Part shown: positions 44,444 through 53,606 of the stretch, one piece after another | Layout of the letters: each line of letters begins with the position of its first letter | Position numbering within the stretch: the first letter of the stretch is position 1 | Source: an uncultured Oscillospiraceae bacterium | GTDB taxonomy: Bacteria; Bacillota; Clostridia; Oscillospirales; Oscillospiraceae | Reading direction: 5' to 3' | NCBI GenBank assembly: GCA_947627285.1 | Contig: CANQVL010000011.1 | Location: 1 to 60,796, forward strand | Length of the DNA stretch: 60,796 nucleotides | Translations under genes and position numbers: made by a program | Notes under the pieces: generated by a model | Databases searched by the model: none | What the model was told of the DNA's origin: nothing | What the model saw: the letters and a program-made list of their open reading frames with translations, nothing else

Positions 44444-44752
44444 ATGAAGCTGACTACATCTTTTGAGGCGGGAAGGCTCACCCTCGCCCTCGCCGGGGAG
44501 CTGGACCACCACGAGGCAAAGGGGCTGATGCGCGAGCTGGAGGACAGGCTGGAGATGTCCCTGCCCCGCGACTGCGTGCTGGACCTTACGGAGCTCAAAT
44601 TCATGGATTCCTCCGGGATAGCCATGATCCTCAGGCTCTACAAGCGCATGAACGACATGGGCGGAAGGCTGTTTGTGCAGCACGTCCAGTCCCAGCCCAT
44701 GCGCGTCCTGGACGCATCGGGAATAGACAGGATAATCGAGATAACCGCGTAA
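44444..44752 (+). CDS. spoIIAA: Anti-sigma F factor antagonist SpoIIAA
   Basis: STAS-domain protein of about 102 aa that frees SigF from SpoIIAB in the forespore when dephosphorylated. The regulatory Ser lies in DLTELKFMDSSGIAMILRLY, the canonical phosphorylation site. ATG 44444 is preferred (AAGGTG 6 bp before, normal family length); ATG 44411 would add 11 residues. It begins the spoIIAA-spoIIAB-sigF operon. A sigma-H promoter would be expected upstream, but I could not identify one with confidence. Confidence 0.92.
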   Translation: MKLTTSFEAGRLTLALAGELDHHEAKGLMRELEDRLEMSLPRDCVLDLTELKFMDSSGIAMILRLYKRMNDMGGRLFVQHVQSQPMRVLDASGIDRIIEITA

Positions 44753-44768
44753 GGAGGTCATACATATC

Positions 44769-45209
44769 ATGAAGGACTTAAATTCAGTGAGGCTGGAGTT
44801 CCCCTCCCTCTCCGCCAACGAGGGCTTTGCCCGCGGCGCCGTGGCGTGCTTTGCCGCCCAGCTGGACATGACCCTCACGGAGCTGGGGGACGTGAAAACG
44901 GCGGTGTCCGAGGCGGTGACCAACTGCATAGTCCACGCCTACCCCGACAGCATAGGGACGGTCTATATGCGCGTGCGCATAGTCGACCCGGAGACGCTGG
45001 AGATACAAATCAAGGACAAGGGGCGCGGCATTGAGGACGTGGAGAAGGCGAGGGAGCCCCTGTTCACCACCGGCGGCGACGACCGGGGCGGCATGGGCTT
45101 TACCATCATGGAGAGCTTCATGGATTCGGTGAAGGTGCGCTCGAAGGTGGGAGCCGGAACGACGGTGACCATGCGCAAGCGCGTGGAAAAGCGGTTGAAG
45201 CAGAGATGA
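44769..45209 (+). CDS. spoIIAB: Anti-sigma F factor SpoIIAB
   Basis: GHKL-fold kinase and anti-sigma factor, 146 aa. It binds SigF and phosphorylates SpoIIAA. N-box VSEAVTNCIVHAY and G-box KDKGRGIEDVEKAREPLFTT followed by DRGGMGFTIMESFMD form the ATP site. AAGGAGG lies upstream and the stop overlaps the sigF start by 4 bp. Middle gene of the spoIIA operon. Confidence 0.95.
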   Translation: MKDLNSVRLEFPSLSANEGFARGAVACFAAQLDMTLTELGDVKTAVSEAVTNCIVHAYPDSIGTVYMRVRIVDPETLEIQIKDKGRGIEDVEKAREPLFTTGGDDRGGMGFTIMESFMDSVKVRSKVGAGTTVTMRKRVEKRLKQR

Positions 45210-45913
45210 CCGGCGCCGCCAGGGACATACTGGAGGCGGCGAGAGCGGGCGACAGAGAGGCCATGGACCGCATGATCCGCGAAAACTCCGGGCTCATCTG
45301 GAGCGTCGCCCGCAGGTTTTTCGGCAGGGGCGCGGAGCCTGACGACCTCTACCAGCTGGGCTGTGTCGGCTTTATAAAGGCTGTGCGCGGCTTTGACGAC
45401 GCCTTCGGGACACAGTTTTCCACCTACGCCGTGCCCAAGATCTCCGGGGAGATACGCCGATTTCTCCGGGACGACGGGACCGTGAAGGTCAGCAGGAGCC
45501 TGAAGGAGCGGGCCCAGGCGGTGAGGCTCGCGCGGCTGGAGCTGGAGCAGCGGCTCAACCGGGAGCCCACCGTCTCGGAGCTGTCCGAGCACACAGGCTG
45601 GGCGGCGGAGGACATAGCCATGTGCGAGACCGCCGCCGCGCCCTCGGAGTCCCTCCAGGGACCCAGGGGCGAGGACGGGCTCACGCTGGAGCAGCTTCTG
45701 GGCGACGACGGACAGGAGGACAAGCTGGTGGAGAGCGTCGCCCTGAAGGAGGCCGTGAGGGAGCTTCCGGAGAGGGAGCGCATGGTTATCGTCCTGCGCT
45801 ACTTCCGCTCCATGACCCAGTCCTCCGCCGCCCGCGTCCTGGGCGTCTCCCAGGTGCAGATCTCGCGCCTTGAAAAACGCGCCGTGGAGCACCTCCGCGA
45901 GGCGCTGGAGTGA
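45206..45913 (+). CDS. sigF: RNA polymerase sigma factor SigF (SpoIIAC)
   Basis: Forespore-specific sigma factor, 235 aa. Region 2 (NSGLIWSVARRFFGRG, DDLYQLGCVGFIKAVRGFD, TQFSTYAVPKISGEIRRFLRDDG) and region 4 (LPERERMVIVLRYFRSMTQSSAARVLGVSQVQISRLEK) are complete. Its position after spoIIAB distinguishes it from SigG. Overlap with spoIIAB favours coupled translation. Shows that the organism belongs to a sporulating lineage. Confidence 0.95.
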   Translation: MTGAARDILEAARAGDREAMDRMIRENSGLIWSVARRFFGRGAEPDDLYQLGCVGFIKAVRGFDDAFGTQFSTYAVPKISGEIRRFLRDDGTVKVSRSLKERAQAVRLARLELEQRLNREPTVSELSEHTGWAAEDIAMCETAAAPSESLQGPRGEDGLTLEQLLGDDGQEDKLVESVALKEAVRELPERERMVIVLRYFRSMTQSSAARVLGVSQVQISRLEKRAVEHLREALE

Positions 45914-45980
45914 CACATGCGCCCGGACAGACGCCGTATTCCATGCCTGCCGGCAGTACGGTCAGCAGGCGGGATAATAT

Positions 45981-46568
45981 TTATTTGAACCAATAGAGGC
46001 CGTCGTTTGCCGCCTGTATCCTTGCGCCGTTCGGGACCTGCCTGATGATTTGAAATACGTCCATATAATCCGGCGAAGGGGAGATCAGACCCATGAACGA
46101 CGGAACGACGCAAACCGTAAGCAGAGTTTTCCAGCTTATAGGGCATACAATAAAAATCACAAGCGGAATGATCCCCAAAAGAGCGGGAGCCAGAGACATG
46201 ATAATATACCGGCGCTTGCTGACGGGATAAAAGGAGATCGCGTATGCCGCCGCCTTTTTCAAACAAACTCCGACATAAACCACGGCTTCCTTCGGGTAGC
46301 AGACAGCGTGCAGAAATTCGTGGACAGGTATCAGCAAAATGCCGATAATAAATCCCACCGGCATAAATCGCAAATCAAACAGAAAATCCGTACTTTCGCT
46401 TCTCCTTATGAAAACGGCGATAAAGCACAAAACCGCGGGTATGACCCCAAACGGCAGGGACGTGCTCAATATATTATCAGGTCTTTTTATTTTCACCGCG
46501 TTTTCAGGAACCGGACCGTCAGGACGTTCCTTTTCCCAAGGTTGGTTCCCTTCCCATATTATTGCCAT
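45981..46568 (-). CDS. DUF3267 putative membrane metalloprotease
   Basis: 195 aa with four predicted membrane helices. The second carries the zinc-binding HEFLHA motif (IPVHEFLHAVCYP, about residues 84-96), typical of DUF3267 and related intramembrane or membrane-associated peptidases. Substrate unknown. The sequence is less GC-rich than its neighbours. It is convergent with sigF and alone on its strand; AGGTATG precedes the ATG, a modest ribosome-binding site. Confidence 0.8.
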   Translation of the reverse strand: MAIIWEGNQPWEKERPDGPVPENAVKIKRPDNILSTSLPFGVIPAVLCFIAVFIRRSESTDFLFDLRFMPVGFIIGILLIPVHEFLHAVCYPKEAVVYVGVCLKKAAAYAISFYPVSKRRYIIMSLAPALLGIIPLVIFIVCPISWKTLLTVCVVPSFMGLISPSPDYMDVFQIIRQVPNGARIQAANDGLYWFK

Positions 46569-46609
46569 AGCATACCTCCGTGAACCGGGCGCTCCGGGCG
46601 ACCGTATTA

Positions 46610-46635
46610 TCCCCCTGACCCATCGGTCAGGGGGA
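46610..46635. terminator. Bidirectional terminator
   Basis: TCCCCCTGACC (46610-46620) pairs with 46625-46635 around CATC, with T-rich DNA on the minus-strand exit side of the HAD gene. Confidence 0.75.
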
Positions 46636-46644
46636 ATGATTATT

Positions 46645-47298
46645 TTACGCTCCGAGCATTTTCGCGAGGGCGTCCGGGGTTTCGGCGACGGCTGTGGCGC
46701 CGGCGGAGGTGAGCTCGTCGGCGGTGCCGTAGCCCCAGAGAACGCCCACGGCGTCTATGCCGCACTCTCTGGCGCCCTCCACGTCGTATTTCCGGTCGCC
46801 CACCATCAGCACGCGGGAGAGGTCGTGTATGTCCATGGAGCGGAGCATCCAGCGTATGACGTCCGCCTTCTCAATCCTCCCCTCCGACTCCTCCGAGCCG
46901 CCCAAAAAGTCAAAATACTTGTCAAGCCCGTAGTGCTCCATCACGGTGTTTACGCCGTACTGCCACTTGGAGGACGCCACCGCGAGGCGCTTGCCGGCGG
47001 CCCTGAGCCGTTTCAGAAGCTCCTCCACGCCGGGGTAGACGCTGTTTTCAAACATCCCCTTTGGCAGGTAGTAGCTCAGGTAGTGCTCCATTATCTCCGG
47101 GAACCTCTCCACAGGTACGCCGTAGGTGACGGTGAAGGAGTATTTGAGTGGCGGTCCCACCACCCTCCTCAGCTCCTCGTGGCTCTCGGGCTCTATCCCG
47201 AACTGCGTGAGGGCGTGGTGGAAGGAATTCATGACGCCGGGCGCCGAATCGGTGAGCGTCCCGTCCAGGTCGAAAAATATAATATCCCTGTCAAGCAT
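46645..47298 (-). CDS. HAD-family phosphatase, phosphoglycolate phosphatase-like
   Basis: 217 aa. Motif I is FFDLDGTLTDS with the nucleophile Asp, motif II is AVASSKW, the Lys of motif III lies near RIEKADVI and motif IV is VLMVGDRKYDVEGA. The cap is the small helical type of the PGP/Gph branch. The actual substrate cannot be deduced; phosphoglycolate, pyrophosphate or nucleotides are possible. It lies 9 bp after the helicase gene on the same strand and is probably co-transcribed with it. Confidence 0.88.
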   Translation of the reverse strand: MLDRDIIFFDLDGTLTDSAPGVMNSFHHALTQFGIEPESHEELRRVVGPPLKYSFTVTYGVPVERFPEIMEHYLSYYLPKGMFENSVYPGVEELLKRLRAAGKRLAVASSKWQYGVNTVMEHYGLDKYFDFLGGSEESEGRIEKADVIRWMLRSMDIHDLSRVLMVGDRKYDVEGARECGIDAVGVLWGYGTADELTSAGATAVAETPDALAKMLGA

Positions 47299-47307
47299 TT
47301 TTTTACC

Positions 47308-49806
47308 TCACAGCTTTTTGATAAACGCGCCCGCCGCCTTGAGCATGAGGCGCTTTTCCGTGCCGCCGAAGCTGACGGTCAAAAGCGCGTCCCCCGGCAT
47401 TTCGGTGACGGCGGTGACGGTGCCGTCGCCGAAGGCCTTGTGGTGTATTTTGTCGCCCACCGCAAGCTTCGGCAGGGAGGGGGCGGGAGACGGCGCGGCG
47501 CGTCTCTGGGGCGCGGTAGATACCCGGTCCTTCCCGGACGGTACGGGCGGGCTCGAGGACCTTGCCGCGCGGGTGAAGCCTTCATAGCTCCGGCTCCCGC
47601 CGAAGCCCCGGCTCTCGCCGCTTTTCCAGCCGCCGTATGCGTTTTCGCGGTAGGAGAAATCGAGGTAATCCGGGTCCGGCTCGCGGGTGTAAACGTCCCT
47701 GTCGGGCATTTCGGGCTTGTCGATGTGCTCGTCGGGTATCTCCTCCACGAACCTGGACACGAGATTTGAGGTGGTGCGCCCGAAGAGCATTCTCCGCTTC
47801 GCCGCGGTGAGCGTAAGCCTCCGGCGCGCGCGTGTAAGCGCCACGTAGCAAAGCCTGCGCTCCTCCTCCATCTCCTCCTCGTCGCCGATGGAGCGGGAGG
47901 AGGGGAAAATGCCGTCCTCAAGCCCGGCGATGAAGACCCAGGGGAACTCCAGCCCCTTTGCGGAGTGTATGGTCATCATCACAACGCTGTCCTCGCCGGA
48001 GTCCATGCTGTCAAGGTCGGTGTAAAGCGCGATCTCGTCCAGGAAGCCGGAGAGGGAGGGGGTCTCGGCGCGGGAGGCGTAGGAGACGATGTTGCTCTTG
48101 AGCTCCTTTATGTTGTCTATCCGCACCAGCGCCTCGTCGGAATCGCCCAGCGCCGCCATGTAGCCGGTCTTGTCCAGAAGCGCGTCGAAAAAGTCCTCCA
48201 GGCTCAGGTCCTCCGAGAGGCGGCGCAGCTCCATGATGAGGGTGAGGAACCCCATGAGCTTCCCGGCGGCGGACTTGAGCTCCGGTATGCTCTGGGCGTC
48301 GGCGGCTATGTCCAGGATGGGCCGCCGCTCCCGGGCGGCGACGGCGCGGAGCCTTTCCACCGTGGCGCCGCCGATACCCCGTGGAGGGTTATTTATTATC
48401 CTCAGGAGCCTCAGGTCGTCGGAGGGGTTATTGACCACGCAAAGGTACGCCGTTATGTCCTTTATCTCCATGCGGTCAAAGAACCTGGTGCCGCCCACCA
48501 CCCGGTAGGGGATACTCATGCGCTTGAAGGCGTACTCCAGGCGGTTTGACTGGGCATTCATCCGGTAGAGCACGGCAAAGTCGCTCCAGCGCATACCCGA
48601 GGCGACGCCGCCGACGATCTCGCCGGCTATGTACGCCGCCTCCTCGTCGTCGTTTTCGGAGATGTTCAGCTTCAGCCTTTCCCCGTCGCCCGCGTCGGTC
48701 CAAAGGCTCTTGCCCTTCCGCCCGCGGTTGTGCTTTATCACCGAGTTTGCCGCCTCCAGTATGTGCCCGGTGGAGCGGTAGTTCTGCTCAAGCTTGATGA
48801 CCCGTGTGTTTTTGAACCGGCTTTCAAAGCCGAGTATGTTCTCGATCGTGGCGCCTCGGAACCTGTAAATGCTCTGGTCGTCGTCGCCAACAACGCAGAT
48901 GTTGCCGTGACCGCCCGCCAAAAACGCGGCGAGCATGTACTGGAGGGAGCTGGTGTCCTGGTACTCGTCCACCAGCACGTATTTAAACTGCCTTTGCCAG
49001 CGCTCCCGCTCCTCCGGGCACTCTTTGAAGAGCTTCACGGTGTAGAAGATGAGGTCGTCAAAATCCAGGGCGTCGGAGGAGAGCAGCCGCCGGGAGTATT
49101 CGGAGTATGCGCGGGCTATGAGCTTTGCTTTTGGGTCCCAGCCCTTCTCGGCCTCGGCGGCGTATTCGGAGGGGGATATGTACTTGTCCTTGGCGCGGCT
49201 TATGGCGGAGAGCACGTCCTTCACCGGGAACGCCTTCTCGTCCATGTTCAGGTCCTTTAGCACGCGCTTCATAACCGCCTGGGAGTCGGCGGTGTCGTAG
49301 ATGGTGAAGGAGGTGGAGATGCCCAGAGCGCCGGCACTGCGGCGGAGCATACGCACGCAGGCGGAGTGGAAGGTCATTGCCCATATGTCCTCCGCGCCCT
49401 CGCCCAGCTTGTTCGCAAGGCGCGTTTTCAGCTCGTCCGCCGCCTTGTTGGTGAAGGTTATGGCTATGACGCGCCAGGGCTCCACCGGGTCCAGGGCGCA
49501 GAGCGCCCGCGCCTCCGGCGAGGGCTCGCCGGGACGCTTGAGGGCGTTTTCAAGCACGGCAAGCTCCGCCTCGCCCATGTCCCCGGGCACCTCGTCACAG
49601 TCCGAGGCCCGCCCGTAGCGGATGAGGTTGTATATCCGGTCAATGAGCACCGTGGTCTTGCCGCTTCCCGCCCCCGCCAGAAGGAGCAGGGGGCCCTCGG
49701 TGGCGAGAGCCGCCTTGCGCTGCATCTCGTTGAGGCGCGTGAAGTCCCGGGAGATGAGCTCCCGCCGCGCCCTCACGAACCGGCGTTCAAATTCACTTCT
49801 GTCCAT
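47308..49806 (-). CDS. pcrA: UvrD/PcrA-type ATP-dependent DNA helicase
   Basis: Superfamily 1A 3'-5' helicase, 832 aa, acting in nucleotide excision repair and replication-fork clearance. Walker A LAGAGSGKTT with K50, motif Ia ITFTNKAADEL, motif II VDEYQDTSSLQY, motif III GDDDQSIYRFRGA, motif V MMTIHSAKGLEFPWVFI and motif VI VALTRARRRL are all present. The C-terminal ~110 residues (low-complexity stretch, then LAVGDKIHHKAFGDGTV and FGGTEKRLMLKAAGAFI) form the Tudor-like domain that binds RNA polymerase in PcrA. Confidence 0.93.
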   Translation of the reverse strand: MDRSEFERRFVRARRELISRDFTRLNEMQRKAALATEGPLLLLAGAGSGKTTVLIDRIYNLIRYGRASDCDEVPGDMGEAELAVLENALKRPGEPSPEARALCALDPVEPWRVIAITFTNKAADELKTRLANKLGEGAEDIWAMTFHSACVRMLRRSAGALGISTSFTIYDTADSQAVMKRVLKDLNMDEKAFPVKDVLSAISRAKDKYISPSEYAAEAEKGWDPKAKLIARAYSEYSRRLLSSDALDFDDLIFYTVKLFKECPEERERWQRQFKYVLVDEYQDTSSLQYMLAAFLAGGHGNICVVGDDDQSIYRFRGATIENILGFESRFKNTRVIKLEQNYRSTGHILEAANSVIKHNRGRKGKSLWTDAGDGERLKLNISENDDEEAAYIAGEIVGGVASGMRWSDFAVLYRMNAQSNRLEYAFKRMSIPYRVVGGTRFFDRMEIKDITAYLCVVNNPSDDLRLLRIINNPPRGIGGATVERLRAVAARERRPILDIAADAQSIPELKSAAGKLMGFLTLIMELRRLSEDLSLEDFFDALLDKTGYMAALGDSDEALVRIDNIKELKSNIVSYASRAETPSLSGFLDEIALYTDLDSMDSGEDSVVMMTIHSAKGLEFPWVFIAGLEDGIFPSSRSIGDEEEMEEERRLCYVALTRARRRLTLTAAKRRMLFGRTTSNLVSRFVEEIPDEHIDKPEMPDRDVYTREPDPDYLDFSYRENAYGGWKSGESRGFGGSRSYEGFTRAARSSSPPVPSGKDRVSTAPQRRAAPSPAPSLPKLAVGDKIHHKAFGDGTVTAVTEMPGDALLTVSFGGTEKRLMLKAAGAFIKKL

Positions 49807-50034
49807 AAATTTTTCCTTTTCCTGATTTCTGCGGATTTTCTCCCGCTATTATACACCCTGCGCGGGCAAAAGAAAAGAACAAAAATGACTGAGGCCCTTG
49901 ACGGGCCCCAGTCGATAGAAAAAGAGGATAAAATGAAAAAGGTGAATTATCATGTTCACGGTCTTATCTTACCCCAAAATCATTAAGAGAAAAACATTCA
50001 GGTGTGACAAAAGTATTAAATTCAAATTTAAATT

Positions 50035-50883
50035 TCATTCATTAAATCGGCTGAACCCGATACCCAGCCAGGCGTTCCTGTCCTCGGGGACGGGGGAGGA
50101 GGACCAGATCATGCCCAGCGGCGCCGCCTCGTCGCCGTCCCGGACGGGGGCGTCGTAGACGAACCTCTCCCGGTTTACCGCCCTCGCGGCCAGCGCCGCG
50201 GCGTTGTACTGGCTGCCCGAGGGGACGATGAGCTCCCGGATATACGCCCTTTCCCCCTCCGTCTCCACCGCCGCGCAGCACCGGACGCCGTCGGAGACAA
50301 GATAGTAAAGCCCGCCGCCGGAGCCCGCCGCCGTGAGCTCCCAGTATTCCAGCGCCTTCAGATCCGGGTCGATGTGGTCCTGCCCGTGTAGAAGCTCCTC
50401 CCGCAGCGCGGCGTACCCGCGGAGCGTGACCGAGGTGACGCTCCCGTTGAGGGGCAGTCCCACGTCAACGCAGTCGTGGCGGGAGACTGTGAAAAACGGC
50501 TTGAAGCCGAAGTCCTCATAGAGGGGAAAAAGGGAGGGAGAGACGGGCCGCACCACGCCGATGCCCGACGTTGTGGCGGCGTCGATCGCCATTTTCAGGA
50601 CCTTCCCGCCGTACCCCTGACCCCGCGCCTCGGGGAGCGTCCCCCAGCCGCAGACAGCCCTGCATGGCGTCCAGCGCCCGTCGGACACCAGGTCGCCAAG
50701 CTTCACCGAGTACGCCGCGGAGACGATGACGCCGTCCGAAAGGCACACCGCCGCCGCGCCGGGGGTGTAGACCGTCCGAAAAAAGGCGTCTATACGCCCG
50801 TCCGTGTCAGAAAAGACCGACCGCCAAAGAGATTTAAGCCCCGGCTCGTCGCCGGGCAGAGAAAAACGAAATTCCACGCTCAT
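50035..50883 (-). CDS. GNAT family N-acetyltransferase
   Basis: 282 aa. The N-terminal GNAT fold shows the acetyl-CoA loop LPEARGQGYGGKVLKMAID (about residues 83-101, R/Q-x-x-G-x-G/A pattern) followed by GIGVVRPVSPSLFPLYEDFGF. The C-terminal half resembles the second domain of Eis-like two-domain acetyltransferases, but I am not certain. Substrate unknown. The 228 bp upstream of the helicase side holds only a GGCCC/GGGCC hairpin near 49892-49906 and a 16-codon frame that I do not call a gene. Confidence 0.8.
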   Translation of the reverse strand: MSVEFRFSLPGDEPGLKSLWRSVFSDTDGRIDAFFRTVYTPGAAAVCLSDGVIVSAAYSVKLGDLVSDGRWTPCRAVCGWGTLPEARGQGYGGKVLKMAIDAATTSGIGVVRPVSPSLFPLYEDFGFKPFFTVSRHDCVDVGLPLNGSVTSVTLRGYAALREELLHGQDHIDPDLKALEYWELTAAGSGGGLYYLVSDGVRCCAAVETEGERAYIRELIVPSGSQYNAAALAARAVNRERFVYDAPVRDGDEAAPLGMIWSSSPVPEDRNAWLGIGFSRFNE

Positions 50884-50892
50884 AAAATAAAA

Positions 50893-51471
50893 TCAGTTCC
50901 TCGCGCCGTAAGTCTCCGGCGACAGCTCCCTTATTTTTTCCTGAAGGTTTTTAAGGTCCACAAAGGTGTCGGGCTTTTTCCGCGGGTCGCGCAAAAGCGC
51001 CGCCGGATGGTAGAGGGCGGTGTACTGCACCCCGCCCACGTCAAAAAATTGCCCGTGCTCCTGGGTGATCCTGAAGTCCGGCTTTATAAGCACCTGCGCC
51101 GCTATGCGCCCGAGGCAGACGACGATTTTCGGTCTTATAAGCTCCATCTGCGCCCTGAGCCAGCCGATACACGCCTCCTGCTCGGTGTTCAGCGGGTCCC
51201 GGTTGCGGGGCGGACGGCACTTCACGATGTTGGCTATGTATATGTTCTTGTGCCGGTCCAGGTCGATTATTTTCAGCATGATGTCAAGAAGCTGACCGCC
51301 CCTGCCAACGAACGGCTCGCCCTGCAGGTCCTCGTTCTCGCCGGGCCCCTCGCCCACGAACATGACCCCCGCGTCCCTGACGCCCACGCCGAATACGGGG
51401 TTAGTGCGCGTTTCATAAAGCGGGCACCGCGTACACGCCGAAGCCGCACGCTCCAGTTCCTCCCAGGTCAC
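50893..51471 (-). CDS. Type-4 uracil-DNA glycosylase (iron-sulfur)
   Basis: Removes uracil from DNA. Motif A is [18 protein letters not shown] and motif B is [14 protein letters not shown]. The CTRCPLY pair plus the Cys in [11 protein letters not shown] and a Cys in the [11 protein letters not shown] segment supply the four ligands of the 4Fe-4S cluster of this family. 192 aa from GTG 51471, chosen because AAAGGAG precedes it and the family N-terminus ([17 protein letters not shown]) follows. Adjacent to the GNAT gene on the same strand, 9 bp apart. Confidence 0.9.
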   Translation of the reverse strand: MTWEELERAASACTRCPLYETRTNPVFGVGVRDAGVMFVGEGPGENEDLQGEPFVGRGGQLLDIMLKIIDLDRHKNIYIANIVKCRPPRNRDPLNTEQEACIGWLRAQMELIRPKIVVCLGRIAAQVLIKPDFRITQEHGQFFDVGGVQYTALYHPAALLRDPRKKPDTFVDLKNLQEKIRELSPETYGARN

Positions 51472-51555
51472 ATTTTCCACTCCTTTTGTTTTAGTGTTAT
51501 GGGATAACAGTATAACATATGTGCAGAAAAATGCAAGCCCACTTTTGGCCCAACA

Positions 51556-51660
51556 CTCCTGAGCCGCGGGGCTCCTTTCAGGAGAGAACACCGCCGGTTT
51601 CGGCGGTGCGTACACAAAGCGGCTCCCCATTACCGGGATACGATCCGGCAGCGGGGAGCC
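51556..51660. repeat. Short hairpin repeat, copy D
   Basis: CTCCTGAGCCGCGGGGCTC (51556-51574) is the same unit that opens copies A and B. A CACCGCCGG/CGGCGGTG hairpin (about 51589-51608) and GGCTCCCC/GGGGAGCC arms (51621-51628 and 51653-51660) follow. The rest of the composite repeat is absent. Nothing else is evident before the anti-sigma gene. Confidence 0.65.
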
Positions 51661-51746
51661 GATTTTCTGATATTTTTTGGAAACGGAAGTCGCGTTAAGG
51701 ATCGCCGCAAGACAGCTTCAGTATTGAACGCGTGAACTAAGATCAG

Positions 51747-52763
51747 TTACTCCTTACTCACCATAGGGAACGTTACCTGCCAGTTACCCTTGATCGGGCC
51801 GTTGTTACAGGTCCAGAATTCTCCCCATATTTCATAATCGGCAAGTTCCTCAGCAGAAATCGAAAAGACATACTCTTCATAACTGTTAACATGGCTTTCA
51901 TCCCAGAAAGCAAAATTATTTTCACAAACAATTACTTTATCGTCTTGGGTTTTCAGATAAATATCACCGTGATTATCCGTATTAAGAATGTCATTATATC
52001 GAAGCTGAATGTGCAGTTTTCCTTCTACGATTCCATATCCGGTCAAAGCTGCTCCGTCTGTCAGACCAATAGCATTTGCTTCATCAGGCTTCATAGGCAG
52101 CAGATCATCACAACCGACAGACTCGATTCCGCCTCTGACATCCGGATCCGTTACAAGCTCCGTTATTGAATGCACATCCTTTGTGTTGATTTGCGTAAGC
52201 TTGAAACAACTATGCTCCTTTTTGCTTAGCAGTTTACTTACAGAGAATGTAATTTTATCGCCTGGAATTAGCATATGGTCCATCTGCTCGACTGTCAGCA
52301 TGAATGTTGCCGTATTTGTGTCATCATCATAGCTGACAAGAGAACATCCACCGCTTTGATCATATGGAGTATGAATGCTGTAGCTGTCAAAAAGGTCTGT
52401 GGTTTCATCCAGCCGTTCCCCTGTATTATCATGCATTGAAACCAGGATGGCTGCTTTATCACCGTCTACTTCTGCTGCGACTACAGTCATCACAATACAG
52501 TTATCTTCACATGAAACATTAACCGGCTTGAGCTTTTGAGCGATTGACGGAGAAATCGAATATAGGACTTCATATGCCGGTTCATTGCCTGCAGCCGCCA
52601 ACGCAGGAACTGTAAAGCAAAAGCAAAGGCATAAACACGCCGCAACAGCGATCCATCGTTTCACATGAATCGTTTTTTTCTCCCAATAAAAAGCATTTTC
52701 TGATTCAAGTATCAAATCATTATCTACTTCGGCTATGTTTTGTAATAGTTCATTTCCTCTCAT
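51747..52763 (-). CDS. Membrane-anchored anti-sigma factor-like protein (DUF4179-like)
   Basis: 338 aa. A short cytosolic N-terminus (RGNELLQNIAEVDNDLILES) would bind sigma. One membrane helix follows (WIAVAACLCLCFCFTVPAL, about residues 37-55), then an extracellular domain of about 280 residues with the beta-rich character of DUF4179 anti-sigma proteins. Its start overlaps the stop of the ECF sigma gene by 4 bp, the usual arrangement of a sigma and its inhibitor. Base composition is AT-richer than the neighbours, suggesting acquisition by transfer. Confidence 0.75.
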   Translation of the reverse strand: MRGNELLQNIAEVDNDLILESENAFYWEKKTIHVKRWIAVAACLCLCFCFTVPALAAAGNEPAYEVLYSISPSIAQKLKPVNVSCEDNCIVMTVVAAEVDGDKAAILVSMHDNTGERLDETTDLFDSYSIHTPYDQSGGCSLVSYDDDTNTATFMLTVEQMDHMLIPGDKITFSVSKLLSKKEHSCFKLTQINTKDVHSITELVTDPDVRGGIESVGCDDLLPMKPDEANAIGLTDGAALTGYGIVEGKLHIQLRYNDILNTDNHGDIYLKTQDDKVIVCENNFAFWDESHVNSYEEYVFSISAEELADYEIWGEFWTCNNGPIKGNWQVTFPMVSKE

Positions 52764-53302
52764 AAAGTGTAACCCTCCCTGATTAAATAATTACGGAGAT
52801 CGTTTCGCATCCGAAACAGCATGGTCTTTACCTTGCTTTCCGAATAACCAAAACGGCCTGCAATCGACGAAACGGAATCAAGATAGTAGTACCTGTGCAT
52901 GAAGATAACTCGTTTTTCCTTTGACTGCTTGTGAAGAAAAGCACTGATGATTTGTCCTATCTCAATACCGTCCAAACAACCTTCAACATCGTTTGGAGAC
53001 GGAATACACTGCTCCATTTCATCAGACAATTCCGTAATATATGCGTTTCGTTTTAAGCGCGCTCTCTCCACGCATCTGTTGATCGATATATTTCGGATGA
53101 TTTTTGAGAGAAATGCGAGCAGATATGTTTTCGGCTCGTTTGGCGGAATGCGATTCCATGCCTCATGATATGTATCATTCTCGCACTCCTCGGCCGCAAA
53201 AGAATCGGCTGTAATACGCTGAGATATTGAACGCAGTCTTTGTCCATACTTTTCAGATGTGTGCGTGATTGCAGATTCATCCCTATTCAAGAATAATTCC
53301 AC
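52760..53302 (-). CDS. ECF-type RNA polymerase sigma factor
   Basis: 180 aa. Region 2 (FAAEECENDTYHEAWNRIPP, YLLAFLSKIIRNISINRCVERARLKR) and region 4 (VIFMHRYYYLDSVSSIAGRFGYSESKVKTMLFRMRNDL) are visible; no region 3, as in ECF sigmas. GTG 53302 is the likely start with CGGAGG about 9 bp upstream. It should direct transcription in response to an envelope signal relayed by the overlapping anti-sigma gene. AT-richer than the surrounding chromosome. Its target promoter is not identifiable here. Confidence 0.85.
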   Translation of the reverse strand: MELFLNRDESAITHTSEKYGQRLRSISQRITADSFAAEECENDTYHEAWNRIPPNEPKTYLLAFLSKIIRNISINRCVERARLKRNAYITELSDEMEQCIPSPNDVEGCLDGIEIGQIISAFLHKQSKEKRVIFMHRYYYLDSVSSIAGRFGYSESKVKTMLFRMRNDLRNYLIREGYTL

Positions 53303-53439
53303 GATTGTTTCATCCTCCGTGTTGATAACCTCCTTCCCCAGCTTGTAAGGCCTTCACCCCATATAGCAATATTTCGTGGATATTGGTTACACTTTCTCAA
53401 AAATTATATCATATTTTTCCTTTGAGAGTGTGAACATAA

Positions 53440-53468
53440 ATAACCCCCGGTTTACCGGAGGTTACGAT
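53440..53468. repeat. AACCCCCGGTTT/ACCGGAGGTT hairpin
   Basis: Short palindrome similar to those at about 28372-28395 and 28157-28177. The 304 bp between the ECF sigma and spoVAE genes contains this hairpin and the promoter at 53513-53540, and nothing else that I can support. Confidence 0.5.
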
Positions 53469-53512
53469 TTAAAATTTGTTGAAAATGACGAAGTATTTTT
53501 AATTATTTTTGC

Positions 53513-53540
53513 TTGACATTTTAAAAATTTGTGGTATAAT
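53513..53540 (+). promoter_or_regulatory. Orphan promoter facing spoVAE antisense
   Basis: TTGACA (53513-53518), 16 bp, TATAAT (53535-53540), pointing right. No gene follows on the plus strand; the transcript would contain AAAGCATATCTGCTTT and a GCGCCC/GGGCG hairpin (about 53580-53595), then run antisense into spoVAE. Confidence 0.55.
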
Positions 53541-53606
53541 GCACTTATAAATCAAAGCATATCTGCTTTGGACAATCCCCGCGCCCTTTATGGGCGAGGT
53601 CATGGG

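Noticed and set aside
46339-47769. 476-codon plus-strand frame across DUF3267, HAD and helicase genes
   Set aside because: Crosses three well-supported minus-strand genes and has no recognisable domain.
49930-49985. Short 16-codon frame (KKVNYHVHGLILPQNH) between helicase and GNAT genes
   Set aside because: Too short to support without conservation data, although an AGAGGA-like site precedes it.
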